From Flavobacterium fontis (GTDB taxonomy: Bacteria > Bacteroidota > Bacteroidia > Flavobacteriales > Flavobacteriaceae), in the NCBI RefSeq assembly GCF_900129405.1, contig NZ_FQVQ01000003.1, positions 181,037 to 245,036 on the forward strand: DNA of 64,000 bases, given 5' to 3'. The notes under the pieces are model-generated. The model was not told the DNA's origin. It worked only from the letters and a program-made list of their open reading frames with translations, and did no database searches. Both the position numbers and the translations under genes were made by a program. Of the stretch, positions 33,890-43,636 are shown in pieces; positions within the stretch are counted from its first letter, which is position 1, and each line of letters starts with the position of its first letter.

Positions 33890-36268
33890 ATGTCAAGAAT
33901 TTTTTATGTCATCTCCTTGCTGTGGGGTTACCTTTTATTTGGGCAACACACCGTAACGGGGATTGTATATGGTTCCCAACAGCAACCGCTCGAAGGCGCT
34001 CATATTCACCTTTCCGACCAGTCCGTCAATGCACAAAAAGACGGCACATTTCAATTTCGCAATGTCCCCCAAGGCAAGCACAAAGTGTTTGTTACCTATG
34101 TGGGTTACTTGCGGAAGGATACGCTTATTGTGGTAACTCAAGCCCAAGATTTGGTACTCCGCTTGCAAAAAGACCCTGTGGTATTGCAAGAAGTAGCTGT
34201 GAAAGGAAATCCTATTTCCAACAAAGGTCTTGTGGTGGAAGCCAAAGTAAAGACGGTCGAGTTACAACGAAATGCTGCGCGAAGTCTGGCTGAAGTTTTG
34301 GTTGAAATTCCCGGTGTAAGTATACTGCGAACAGGGAGTACCATTGCCAAACCGGTCATTCAAGGATTGCACAGCAGTCGTGTTCCTGTGGTAGTCAATG
34401 GGATTCGCAGTGAAGACCAACAATGGGGGGTTGATCATGCGCCCAATTTTGATAGTAATACGGCAGGGAAAATCAGTGTAATCAAAGGAGCGGGTGCATT
34501 GCAATATGGCGGTGATGCCATTGGGGGACTGATACTTATTGAACCCCATGTATTTGCCAAGGACACGCTTTCGGGTAGCGCTGTAGTCAGTTTGCACTCA
34601 AATGGACGCGGAGGTGCCGTCAATGCTGCGATTCACCGTGGAAATTTTTGCGATTGGGCATGGAATGTACAAACCGGCATGAAGTATTTTGGCGATCGAG
34701 AAACTCCCGATTATGTCCTGTCCAATTCGGGGAGCCGTGAGTATTCGTTTAGCGGTGATGTGAAACATATTGGAAAAAAAGTGGTTTGGGGTGCTGCGGC
34801 GAGTTTTTATCAATCGCAAATGGCCATTTTAACCGCCTCTCATATTGGGAATGTAACCGATTTGTACTATGCCATAACCAGTGGCCAGCCCTATTTTGTG
34901 GGTGATTTTGGGTACGGAATTTCAAACCCCAAACAGGAAGTGCGTCACATGCGAGGAAAGCTGTTTTTGAATTACACCCTCTCCGATTCCGAAAGTTGGA
35001 ATACCCAATATGAAATGCAGTACAATCAACGCTTTGAATACGATATCCGCCGGGGACAAGCCCGAAATACGCCATCGTTGGATTTGACGTTGACCACGCA
35101 TACCGTATTGTCGGATTACAAAAAACAAACGGAAAAGGCGGTTTTCAAAGCGGGCGTCATGGGGCAATACCAGCACAATGAGGCGAGTCCTGATACGGGC
35201 ATTCGGCCTTTAATTCCTACCTATGAGAAAGTAGATTTTGGGTTGTATGGCGTATATCAATATGCTATTGCTCCAAAATGGACAGCTGAAGCGGGAATTC
35301 GGTATGATTTTTCGCAAATGATGGCCCAAAAGTTTTACCTCAAATCCCGTTGGAACGAGCGCAATTACAGTCCCCAATTTGACCATTTTATTGTGGGTGA
35401 TGCAGGCACGCAATGGAATACCCGTCCTGAGTTTCTTTTCCACAACCTTAGTGCTTCGGCTGGGATACGTTGGAATGCTAATGCAGCTTGGGATTTCCTT
35501 CTCAGTTTGGGTCGGGCCGTTCGGAATCCGAATCCTTCAGAATTGTTTAGCGATGGATTGCATCATGCTACTGGAATGATTGAATTGGGCGATTTGAATT
35601 TAAAGCAGGAAAAAGCCTTAAAAACCGCGTTGGAAATCAATTACAGAAGCACTCCATTTACCCTGACAGCAACTCCGTATATGAATCGAATTCAAGATTT
35701 TATGTACTTGCGTCCCGTAGGTTTTGAAACAACCATTCGCGGTGCCTTTCCCGTTTGGGAATACCAACGTACCGACGCGTTACTGTTGGGATTGGATTGG
35801 AATGCCCAAGTGCGTTGGAATACCCATTGGAGTTATGGCGTGATGGGGGCCATGGTCTATGCGCAAGATCAAACGACCGATACGCCAATTATTGATATTC
35901 CACCATTGAATTTTACCCAACATATTCAGTTTGAATATCCGCAATGGCATGGGTTGACGACCCAATTACGCTGCTTGTGGATGACGCAACAACACCGCTA
36001 TCCCAACACGAATATTGACGCGTCCATTGTTGTCGATAATCAGTTAGTGCCTGTCACCGTTGACGTGAGTACACCTCCGCCAGGGTATGTGTTATGGGAT
36101 TGGAATGCGGCAATTACTTGGGTTGCTAAAAATAAATCAGAGTGGGTAATGGGTCTCGGGGTGCAAAATATCGGAAATACCAGGTATCGAAATTATTTAA
36201 ATCGGCAACGTTTTTTTGCTGATGAAATGGGAAGAAATATTCAAGTTCAATTACGTTACAATTTTTAA
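33890..36268 (+). CDS. TonB-dependent outer-membrane receptor, probable metal or metallophore uptake
   Basis: A 792-residue receptor. A signal peptide ends near residue 18 (LLFGQ), then a carboxypeptidase-regulatory-like domain (VTGIVYGSQQQPLEGAHIHL), a plug domain (SLAEVLVEIPGVSILRTG to GGDAIGGLILIEP) and a 22-strand barrel ending in a C-terminal aromatic (IQVQLRYNF). It imports a large or scarce ligand through the outer membrane using TonB. The His-rich neighbour upstream and the lipoprotein downstream point to zinc or another metal (ZnuD-like), which is an inference from context. The ATG at 33890 is chosen for the signal peptide. Confidence 0.9.
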   Translation: MSRIFYVISLLWGYLLFGQHTVTGIVYGSQQQPLEGAHIHLSDQSVNAQKDGTFQFRNVPQGKHKVFVTYVGYLRKDTLIVVTQAQDLVLRLQKDPVVLQEVAVKGNPISNKGLVVEAKVKTVELQRNAARSLAEVLVEIPGVSILRTGSTIAKPVIQGLHSSRVPVVVNGIRSEDQQWGVDHAPNFDSNTAGKISVIKGAGALQYGGDAIGGLILIEPHVFAKDTLSGSAVVSLHSNGRGGAVNAAIHRGNFCDWAWNVQTGMKYFGDRETPDYVLSNSGSREYSFSGDVKHIGKKVVWGAAASFYQSQMAILTASHIGNVTDLYYAITSGQPYFVGDFGYGISNPKQEVRHMRGKLFLNYTLSDSESWNTQYEMQYNQRFEYDIRRGQARNTPSLDLTLTTHTVLSDYKKQTEKAVFKAGVMGQYQHNEASPDTGIRPLIPTYEKVDFGLYGVYQYAIAPKWTAEAGIRYDFSQMMAQKFYLKSRWNERNYSPQFDHFIVGDAGTQWNTRPEFLFHNLSASAGIRWNANAAWDFLLSLGRAVRNPNPSELFSDGLHHATGMIELGDLNLKQEKALKTALEINYRSTPFTLTATPYMNRIQDFMYLRPVGFETTIRGAFPVWEYQRTDALLLGLDWNAQVRWNTHWSYGVMGAMVYAQDQTTDTPIIDIPPLNFTQHIQFEYPQWHGLTTQLRCLWMTQQHRYPNTNIDASIVVDNQLVPVTVDVSTPPPGYVLWDWNAAITWVAKNKSEWVMGLGVQNIGNTRYRNYLNRQRFFADEMGRNIQVQLRYNF

Positions 36269-36285
36269 CTTCTAACTTAAAAAAA

Positions 36286-36870
36286 ATGAAAAAAATGAAC
36301 ACTTTAGAAAAAGTACAAAAATCAATTCGTCTTGTTGCTGTAGCTGCTTTGACTTTGGGGATGGTATCGTGTAGTGATGACGATAACAATACGCCTGTTA
36401 ATGAAGAAGAGGTAATTACCACTGTAACCGTTCGCTTGACAGGAGGTGGACAAGTGGTTACGTTGACCTCAAGAGATTTGGATGGAGACGGGCCCAATGC
36501 GCCAGTGGTAACTGCTTCGGGGAATTTAACACCAAATACTACTTACACAGGTACGGTAAGTTTCTTGAACGAGGCTGAGACTCCAGCGGAGGATAAAACG
36601 GCAGAAATCCAAGCAGAAGGTTTAGAACACCAAGTGTTTTTCCAACCGACAAGTGGGTTAGGAACATTTACTTACACCGATTCAGATTCTTCTGGAAGAC
36701 CGATTGGCCTTTCTTTCAATTATGTCTCAGGAAATGCTGGAACGGGTAATTTAACAGTGACCTTACGTCACATGCCTAACAAAGCGGCGGCTGGTGTTGC
36801 GGCTGGCGACATTACCAATGCAGGCGGAAGCACGGATGTACAAGTACAATATCCAATTACCATCAACTAA
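36286..36870 (+). CDS. Lipoprotein of the TonB-receptor-linked 'type 1 periplasmic binding fold' family
   Basis: A 194-residue lipoprotein. The lipobox is GMVSC (Cys about residue 28) followed by an Asp-rich stretch (SDDDNN) that can act as a surface-export signal in Bacteroidota. The folded part has VTVRLTGGGQVVTLTSRDLDGDGPNAP, NLTPNTTYTGTVSFLNE and LRHMPNKAAAGVAAGDITNAGGSTDVQV, hallmarks of a family usually found next to metal-type TonB receptors. It is likely a surface-exposed ligand-capture partner. It starts 17 bases after the receptor and is followed by a terminator. Confidence 0.8.
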   Translation: MKKMNTLEKVQKSIRLVAVAALTLGMVSCSDDDNNTPVNEEEVITTVTVRLTGGGQVVTLTSRDLDGDGPNAPVVTASGNLTPNTTYTGTVSFLNEAETPAEDKTAEIQAEGLEHQVFFQPTSGLGTFTYTDSDSSGRPIGLSFNYVSGNAGTGNLTVTLRHMPNKAAAGVAAGDITNAGGSTDVQVQYPITIN

Positions 36871-36883
36871 TGGGGTAAGACTC

Positions 36884-36918
36884 AAAAAAAAGCCTAACGA
36901 TTTTGTTAGGCTTTTTTG
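36884..36918. terminator. Bidirectional terminator
   Basis: AGCCTAAC (36891-36898) pairs with GTTAGGCT (36905-36912) around a 6-base loop, with A-run before and T-run after. It serves the lipoprotein gene and the convergent AIM24 gene. Confidence 0.9.
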
Positions 36919-36919
36919 T

Positions 36920-37723
36920 TTAAAAACGATTATCTCCGTCCAATAAGTTGCCGAGACCTCCCAAAAGGCTGCCTTCTTCACGAGAACTGCCCCCGGCTTT
37001 GGGTGCTGAGGCAATGATCCGATCGGCCAAACGACTGAACGGAAGCGATTGAATGTAAACCGTACCGGGTCCGCGTAGTGTAGCAAAAAAGAGTCCTTCA
37101 CCCCCAAATAATGAGTTTTTGATGCCTCCGATAAATTCAATATCATAATCAACTTCTTGAGTAAACCCTACGATACAACCGGTATCGACTTTTAGGATTT
37201 CGCCAGGTCCCAAATCCCTTCGGGCTAAAGTTCCTCCCGCATGAACAAATGCCATTCCGTCTCCTTCTAGTTTTTGCATGATGAATCCTTCTCCTCCAAA
37301 AAGACCTCGCCCTAGTTTGCGCGAAAATTCAATACCCACGGCAACTCCTTTGGCAGCGCATAAAAAGGCGTCTTTCTGACAAATAAATTTTCCGTTGTAT
37401 TGTTGTAAGTCAATCGGAATAATTTTCCCCGGATAAGGCGAAGCGAAACAAACTTTGCGTTTTTCGGAATGTTGGTTTTGGTAAGCCGTCATAAACAAAC
37501 TTTCGCCGGTCAAAACCCGTTTCCCTGCTGAGAGTAATTTTCCTAAGATTCCATTGGATTGTGACGCAGATCCATCGCCAAAGATGGTCTCCATTTGAAT
37601 GCCGTGGTCCATCATCATAAAACTTCCCGCTTCAGCGACCACGACTTCTTGTGGGTCCAATTCTATTGCTACGTATTGCATTTCTTCACCGTAAATGGTG
37701 TAATCAATCTCATGTGCCTTCAT
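36920..37723 (-). CDS. AIM24 / TIGR00266 family protein
   Basis: A 267-residue protein with the three-fold beta-prism repeats of the AIM24 family: [43 protein letters not shown] and [21 protein letters not shown]. It has no signal peptide or membrane helix. The family is widespread in bacteria, and the eukaryotic homologue is mitochondrial, but the bacterial function is not established. It is monocistronic, with an ATG at 37723. Confidence 0.88.
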   Translation of the reverse strand: MKAHEIDYTIYGEEMQYVAIELDPQEVVVAEAGSFMMMDHGIQMETIFGDGSASQSNGILGKLLSAGKRVLTGESLFMTAYQNQHSEKRKVCFASPYPGKIIPIDLQQYNGKFICQKDAFLCAAKGVAVGIEFSRKLGRGLFGGEGFIMQKLEGDGMAFVHAGGTLARRDLGPGEILKVDTGCIVGFTQEVDYDIEFIGGIKNSLFGGEGLFFATLRGPGTVYIQSLPFSRLADRIIASAPKAGGSSREEGSLLGGLGNLLDGDNRF

Positions 37724-37883
37724 GTTGTTTTTCTTTTTTATGTTTATAAGTGTGCTTCCTAATTTAAACGTTACAGCGAAGTGACTTCAAAATAGACTTT
37801 TTACAAATTAACAATAGGAATGCAAAAAATAAATAAATAATGTTATATTTTTACCATAATGATAACCAATAAACCTGTATATT

Positions 37884-38264
37884 ATGAATTCAATGTTTAC
37901 TAAAATTGTCCGAATAGTGCTAGGGCTCGTCTTGGTGGTTTTTGGACTGAACAAAGTACTTCCGACACCCCTGATTCCGTTGCCACAATTGCCTGACAAT
38001 GCAGCCTCTTTTATGACTTCCTTGGCTGCTACGGGATATGTTTTAAAAGTATTAGGGATTTTAGAAGTTTTCATTGGCGCACTACTATTGACTCGAAAAT
38101 GGGTGGCCTTTGCCCTAATCATGTTGGCACCTATTTCCGTAAATATTTTGCTGTTTCATTTGTTCTTGGATGCTTCAGGGATGCTTGTGGCCTTGGTAAT
38201 CGCCGTATTGAATAGCATTTTGATATACAAACACTGGTCGCAATACCGATCGTTATTTTTATAA
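37884..38264 (+). CDS. DoxX family membrane protein
   Basis: A 126-residue protein with four membrane helices in the DoxX order: IVRIVLGLVLVVFGLNK, ATGYVLKVLGILEVFIGALLLT, WVAFALIMLAPISVNILLFH and GMLVALVIAVLNSILIY. DoxX-like proteins are small quinone- or redox-associated membrane proteins; no partner is seen here. The start at 37884 gives MNSMFTKIVR. It is followed by a strong terminator. Confidence 0.85.
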   Translation: MNSMFTKIVRIVLGLVLVVFGLNKVLPTPLIPLPQLPDNAASFMTSLAATGYVLKVLGILEVFIGALLLTRKWVAFALIMLAPISVNILLFHLFLDASGMLVALVIAVLNSILIYKHWSQYRSLFL

Positions 38265-38304
38265 AAAAAGAAAAGCGTTGTTCCATAAAACAACGCTTTT
38301 TTTT
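38265..38304. terminator. Bidirectional terminator
   Basis: AAAAGCGTTGTT pairs with AACAACGCTTTT around a 6-base loop, with T-run. It is shared by doxX and the convergent mtgA, whose stop codon lies at its edge. Confidence 0.9.
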
Positions 38305-38989
38305 AAGGTTCCAAATAAGCGGGACGTTTCACATGCCGCATAATTCGCAGTATTTTATCCTTTCGGCGTTCAATATAGTTCGAGCTATTGACCGGTTTAT
38401 ATTTTCGGGGATTGGGTAGAATGGCAGCAATACCGGCCGCCTCACGTTTGGTTAACGATCGAACCGAATGGCCATACCAATATTGTGCAGCTGCTTCGGC
38501 ACCATATACCCCTTCACCCATTTCGATACTGTTGAGGTAGACTTCCATAATGCGTTCTTTGCCCCAAATTACTTCAATTAAAACGGTAAAATAGGCTTCA
38601 AAAATTTTTCGCACATAGCTTCTTCCTTGCCATAGGAACACATTTTTGGCGGTTTGTTGCGAAATAGTACTTCCTCCTTTGATGCGTCGGCCTTTTTGGT
38701 TGTTTTTGAATGCTTTTTGCATGGCGGTAAAATCAAAACCCCAATGTTCTTCAAAAGTCCCGTCTTCACTGGCGATGACGGCCCGTTGTAGATTGACCGA
38801 AATGCTATCTAGCGGAACCCAATCGTGGTTACAAATCATTTCTTTACCTTCCCATTTGTTTTCGATAGCACGGGTGATCATTAAAGGAGTAAACGGAACG
38901 GGAACCCATTTAAATAAAATGACTGCACCAATGGATAAACCCAAAAACCAAAGGATAATTTTTCGTACTATTTTTAAGAATCGTCTCAT
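38303..38989 (-). CDS. mtgA: Monofunctional peptidoglycan glycosyltransferase
   Basis: A 228-residue GT51 enzyme: one N-terminal membrane helix (residues 11-27) and the motifs [14 protein letters not shown] (with the catalytic Glu), [15 protein letters not shown] and [23 protein letters not shown]. It polymerises lipid II into glycan strands and lacks a transpeptidase domain, as expected for MtgA. The FAD enzyme gene lies 7 bases upstream on the same strand. Confidence 0.95.
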   Translation of the reverse strand: MRRFLKIVRKIILWFLGLSIGAVILFKWVPVPFTPLMITRAIENKWEGKEMICNHDWVPLDSISVNLQRAVIASEDGTFEEHWGFDFTAMQKAFKNNQKGRRIKGGSTISQQTAKNVFLWQGRSYVRKIFEAYFTVLIEVIWGKERIMEVYLNSIEMGEGVYGAEAAAQYWYGHSVRSLTKREAAGIAAILPNPRKYKPVNSSNYIERRKDKILRIMRHVKRPAYLEP

Positions 38990-38996
38990 GGTTAGA

Positions 38997-40109
38997 TTAT
39001 ATCAAGTCCGCTAATTCTTTTCCAACTAAACTCCCGATGGCGACACCCATACCGCCCATTCGCACCCCGCAATAGGTGTGTTCAGATAAACGCTCAACGA
39101 TGGGTTTTTTACTATTACCAATGCCCATGATACCACTCCATCGATGTGCAATGGTAACTTCTTTACCCGGAAGAATGACTTCTTTTAAAAGCTGGTCTAA
39201 ACGGTTTTGAATTTTTGCTGTGGTTTCCAGTTCGGTTGTGGTTTCCCCTTCGAAATCCAAATTTCTTCCACCGCCCAGCAGAATTCGGTTTTCAAAATTA
39301 CGGAAATAATAATAGCCCCGGTCCAAATGAAAAGTACCTCGAATATCTAAGTCCGAAATAGGTTCGGTAATCAATACTTGAGCTCGTGCGGGACGAACCG
39401 CATTTTGCGTTAATCCACCTGCAAAACCGTTGGTAGTAAAGAGCAACTTTTGGGTTGAAAAGCTAAGCTGCTCCAATTCAACTTGCACCTGATGGTTGTT
39501 TTCATAATGGTTTTTAACCTCCATTTGGTTGAGAATCAATACGCCCGCCGCTGCTGTTTTTTGCAATAAAGCCTGCATCATATTTCCCGTGTCGATTTGG
39601 GCTTCAAAAGGATTAAACACAACATATTCGTGGATGCCTTTAAAGTCGAAACGATCCATTTCTCGGGCAAATACATCGGATTTAAAAAGCGGTTTTAATA
39701 GGTCGTTGACGAAAGGAATTTTCTGCAAACATTCTTGGTATAAGCTTTCGTCTTCTTTTAAAAACAATTCATACCCGCCGTGTGGCTTAAAATCTAGCGC
39801 CGTATCGCCGATGTTTTTACGTAATAGTTGTAGCCCTTCCCAGCGTTTTTGGATCAATTGAATCACTTCCTCCTCCGAGTGCGTTTTCAAGTCGTCAATA
39901 ACTTCCGAAATACTGCCAAAACAAGCAAACCCCGCATTTTTAGTGCTGGCACCTTGGGGTAAAATCCCGCGCTCCAGCACAAGTATTTTAGCTTGAGGAA
40001 ACCGTTCTCGTAAGCGTAAAGCGCAATGCAAACCAACAATTCCGCTCCCTACGATAGTGTAATCGACATGGGTAAACCAATTTTTTAATTCCCAAAAACT
40101 ATAGGTCAT
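38997..40109 (-). CDS. FAD-dependent amino-acid oxidase-like protein (DAO family)
   Basis: A 370-residue DAO-fold flavoprotein with [19 protein letters not shown] (FAD site, residues about 16-34), [14 protein letters not shown], and the C-terminal [10 protein letters not shown] and [18 protein letters not shown]. The family covers glycine oxidase, D-amino acid dehydrogenases and sarcosine oxidase; the substrate cannot be told. The ATG at 40109 is used rather than the GTG just before it. It is transcribed with mtgA. Confidence 0.85.
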   Translation of the reverse strand: MTYSFWELKNWFTHVDYTIVGSGIVGLHCALRLRERFPQAKILVLERGILPQGASTKNAGFACFGSISEVIDDLKTHSEEEVIQLIQKRWEGLQLLRKNIGDTALDFKPHGGYELFLKEDESLYQECLQKIPFVNDLLKPLFKSDVFAREMDRFDFKGIHEYVVFNPFEAQIDTGNMMQALLQKTAAAGVLILNQMEVKNHYENNHQVQVELEQLSFSTQKLLFTTNGFAGGLTQNAVRPARAQVLITEPISDLDIRGTFHLDRGYYYFRNFENRILLGGGRNLDFEGETTTELETTAKIQNRLDQLLKEVILPGKEVTIAHRWSGIMGIGNSKKPIVERLSEHTYCGVRMGGMGVAIGSLVGKELADLI

Positions 40110-40309
40110 CACGCTTTATTTTTTTACGAAAATACATAGATTTTTTGTGTTGTCGGATTATTAGGAATGTATTAATAAAATAGAAAAAATGCTGTTAAAT
40201 ACCTATTTTTCAGCCGTACACTTTGTCGATTTGTTAATATCTTTTGTTAATGCGTCGTAATTTTTTAACAAAAACTTAATACTTTCGACTTCATAACCTA
40301 AAAAAGCGA

Positions 40310-43300
40310 TTGAATATGAAGTACAGATTACTAACTGTTGCTCTTTTGGCCTTTACCGGTTTGGTAACGGCGCAGCAAAAGGGCTCGTTTTGGAGTCCGG
40401 CCTCACGAGGAAATGCACCCTTGTTGGAGAGTCGTATGCAACTTCCAGAGCAAAAAGTGATGCATTTACGTGTCAATGATTTTAAAGCAGCCTTGCAAGC
40501 CGCGCCCCAACGTAACTTTACGGGTCGATCAAGTGCTGTAATTGTGGAAATCCCAAATAGCACAGGAGCTATGGAGCGTTTTCAAGTGTTTGAAAACTCC
40601 AATATGGATCCCGCTTTAGCAGCACAATACCCTGAAATTAAATCGTACATTGGGTATGGTGTAGATCATCCGACCTTAACGGCTTATTTCAGTGTTTCTC
40701 CCCTTGGATTTAAATCTATGGTGCTGGGTGCCGATCGTAAAGCAGAGTTTATCGAGCCCCTCACGGAGGATTTAAACACGTATACCATTTTTCAAAAAGG
40801 GTCATACGCTGCTGCCGATACCTTCCGTTGTTTGGTGGATGATGAGCCCATTTTGATTACTGCAGCAGAGAGTCTTCAAGCGCGCCCCAATGCCGATGAC
40901 GGTATATTGCGTACCTATCGTTTAGCTTTATCCTGTACTGGGGAGTATACGGCTTACTTTGGGGGAACAAAGGCGTTGGCATTAGCGGCTATGAATAACA
41001 CCATGACGCGTGTGAATGGAGTCTTTGAAAATGATTTCAATGCACGTATGGTGATTATTGCAAATAATGATGTTATTATCTATACATCTGCATCTACAGA
41101 TCCTTACTCTCCCGCTTCTACAGGGGCTGGTGGCGCCTGGAACACAGAGTTACAAAACACTTTGACTTCAGTGATTGGTAATGCCAATTATGATGTGGGT
41201 CACTTGTTTGGGGCAACTGGAGGCGGAGGAAATGCGGGTTGTATTGGATGTATTTGTGTAGATGATACGGCAAGTACTACCGATCGAAACAAAGGAAGTG
41301 GTTATACTTCACCAGCAAACGGAGTTCCTTCAGGAGATACTTTTGATATCGACTATGTTGCGCATGAGTTGGGACACCAATTTGGTGCGAATCATACGTT
41401 TTCCATGAGCAACGAAGGTACAGGCGCCAATATGGAACCAGGTTCGGGATCGACCATTATGGGGTATGCCGGAATTACCAGTCAAGATGTACAACCGAAT
41501 TCGGATGCGTATTTTCACGCTATCAGTGTTCAGCAAGTAACCAACAATATTAAAGCCAAAACCTGTTCGGTTAATACGCCTACCGGAAATGCTGTACCTA
41601 CAGCCAATGCTGGTTTGGATTATACGATTCCACGCAGTACGCCATTCATGTTAACAGGATCAGCTACCGATGCTAATGGTGATATTTTGACATACAACTG
41701 GGAACAGTTTGACAATGCGGCTTCAACCGCTACTGGCGCAAGTTCGGCAGCAAGTGCAACACGTACTACTGGTCCAACGTTCCGTTCTTATAATTCCTCT
41801 ACGTCTCCAGTGCGTTACTTCCCAAGAATGCAATCGATTCTAGCGGGAGCGACCACCACTGCAGGAACTGAAATTACTGTGGAAGCCTTGCCCTCTGTGG
41901 CTCGTACTATGAACTTCCGTTTAACTGTTCGCGACAACCGTGTCGGTGGCGGGAACAACAACAGCGACGATATGATTGTTACGGTAAATGGTACTGCAGG
42001 TCCGTTTACCGTAACAGCACCCAACACTGCTGTGTCATATACAGGCGGATCGTCACAAACCATTACTTGGAATGTAGCAGGAACAACCGCCAACGGAGTG
42101 AATTGTGCCAATGTAGATATCATGCTTTCAACCGACGGTGGCTCCACATGGTCAACCTTATTGGCGGCGACGCCTAATGATGGAACGCAAGCCGTAACTA
42201 TTCCGAATACACCGAGCACGACTTGTCGTATCATGGTAAAAGGAACCAATCATATTTTCTTTGATGTTTCTAATGCCAACTTTACCATTACTTCAGGTGT
42301 AGCCGATACGCAAGCACCCACAGCTCCAACGCTAAGTGCTTCAGGAACAACAGGTACGTCCACCAACTTGTCTTGGACAGGGGCTACTGATAACGTTGCT
42401 GTAACCGGATACGATGTATTCCAAGGGGCTACATTATTGGGTTCTACAGCAGCTACTACGTTTGCAGTAACGGGATTAACACCAGCTACTACCTATTCGT
42501 TTACAGTTCGTGCCAAAGATGCGGCAGGAAATGTTTCAGTAGCTAGTAATGCGGTGAGTGTAACTACTTCAGCCCCCGATACGACTGCGCCAACCGCTCC
42601 TACCTTATCAGCGTCAGGAACAACATCAACCAGTACCAATTTATCATGGACTGGCGCTACCGATAACGTCGCTGTAACGGGTTATGATGTGTTCCGTGGT
42701 ACAACCTTAATCGGATCAACAGCCAACACGACTTTTGCAGTAACCGGATTAACGGCTGCAACCACTTACACTTTTAACGTTCGCGCAAAAGATGCCGCTG
42801 GGAACGTTTCCGTAAACAGTAATACGGTTACGGTAACTACTTTAACAGCTTCGGTAACGTATTGTGCTTCTCAAGGGAACAGCACTGCCGATGAGCGTAT
42901 CGGACGTGTTCAATTGAGAACTATTAATAATGCCTCTACAGGAACGGCGGGGTATGAAGATTTTACCGCTATTTCGACCAATTTGGTTCGTGGTGTGGCC
43001 AATACGATCACCATTACTCCAACGTGGACGGCTACGGTGTATCGTGAAGGTTATGCTGTATTTATCGATTTAAATCGCGATGGTGATTTCTTGGATACGG
43101 GTGAGCGTGTATTCTCGCGTAATGCCACCACTACGACTCCAGTTTCAGGTTCGTTCACTATTCCTACTACCGCTGCTTTAGGAACTACCCGTATGCGCGT
43201 TTCTATGAAGTACAATGGGGTACCCACCGCTTGTGAAATTTTCGGTTTTGGTCAAGTGGAAGACTACACCGTAAACATTACCGCAACAGCTCGTGCGGAA

Positions 43301-43537
43301 GAAAGCACACCGGAGTTGGCTGTAAAAGTATATCCAAACCCAGTACGTGATGTATTGTATATTTCCGATTTAGCACAAGAGGCATCCTACCGCATTGTGA
43401 ATGTGATGGGTCAAGAAGTGCAACGCGGAACTACGCAAGGCGAAGGTATTGAAGTACAAAATCTTGCGCCAGGCACCTATCTTCTAGAAGTTTCTACCGC
43501 TGAAGGTTCCGCTACAAAACGATTTATCAAACAATAA
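40310..43537 (+). CDS. T9SS-secreted reprolysin-like metalloprotease with two Fn3 domains
   Basis: A 1075-residue secreted protease. The order is signal peptide (1-20), propeptide (about 30-190), an M12B-like domain with zinc motif HELGHQFGANH (352-362) and Met-turn TIMGYAG (about 381), a beta-sandwich region (430-660), two nearly identical fibronectin III domains (about 667-750 and 757-845), a GEVED-type domain (about 850-990, ending VEDYTVNITA), and a type IX secretion sorting tail (VKVYPNPVRDVLYI to SATKRFIKQ). It likely degrades extracellular protein. The Fn3 pair looks like a recent internal duplication. Confidence 0.94.
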   Translation: MNMKYRLLTVALLAFTGLVTAQQKGSFWSPASRGNAPLLESRMQLPEQKVMHLRVNDFKAALQAAPQRNFTGRSSAVIVEIPNSTGAMERFQVFENSNMDPALAAQYPEIKSYIGYGVDHPTLTAYFSVSPLGFKSMVLGADRKAEFIEPLTEDLNTYTIFQKGSYAAADTFRCLVDDEPILITAAESLQARPNADDGILRTYRLALSCTGEYTAYFGGTKALALAAMNNTMTRVNGVFENDFNARMVIIANNDVIIYTSASTDPYSPASTGAGGAWNTELQNTLTSVIGNANYDVGHLFGATGGGGNAGCIGCICVDDTASTTDRNKGSGYTSPANGVPSGDTFDIDYVAHELGHQFGANHTFSMSNEGTGANMEPGSGSTIMGYAGITSQDVQPNSDAYFHAISVQQVTNNIKAKTCSVNTPTGNAVPTANAGLDYTIPRSTPFMLTGSATDANGDILTYNWEQFDNAASTATGASSAASATRTTGPTFRSYNSSTSPVRYFPRMQSILAGATTTAGTEITVEALPSVARTMNFRLTVRDNRVGGGNNNSDDMIVTVNGTAGPFTVTAPNTAVSYTGGSSQTITWNVAGTTANGVNCANVDIMLSTDGGSTWSTLLAATPNDGTQAVTIPNTPSTTCRIMVKGTNHIFFDVSNANFTITSGVADTQAPTAPTLSASGTTGTSTNLSWTGATDNVAVTGYDVFQGATLLGSTAATTFAVTGLTPATTYSFTVRAKDAAGNVSVASNAVSVTTSAPDTTAPTAPTLSASGTTSTSTNLSWTGATDNVAVTGYDVFRGTTLIGSTANTTFAVTGLTAATTYTFNVRAKDAAGNVSVNSNTVTVTTLTASVTYCASQGNSTADERIGRVQLRTINNASTGTAGYEDFTAISTNLVRGVANTITITPTWTATVYREGYAVFIDLNRDGDFLDTGERVFSRNATTTTPVSGSFTIPTTAALGTTRMRVSMKYNGVPTACEIFGFGQVEDYTVNITATARAEESTPELAVKVYPNPVRDVLYISDLAQEASYRIVNVMGQEVQRGTTQGEGIEVQNLAPGTYLLEVSTAEGSATKRFIKQ

Positions 43538-43555
43538 TATCCGTTTTTTCAATTC

Positions 43556-43587
43556 CAAAAAGACCACTCTTCGGAGTGGTTTTTTTA
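43556..43587 (+). terminator. Terminator of the protease gene
   Basis: ACCACTC-TTCG-GAGTGGT (43563-43580), a stable tetraloop hairpin followed by seven T. Confidence 0.9.
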
Positions 43588-43636
43588 TTACTTTTAAGGC
43601 GGAATCACTATTTCCACAAACTAAATGTTACGAATT

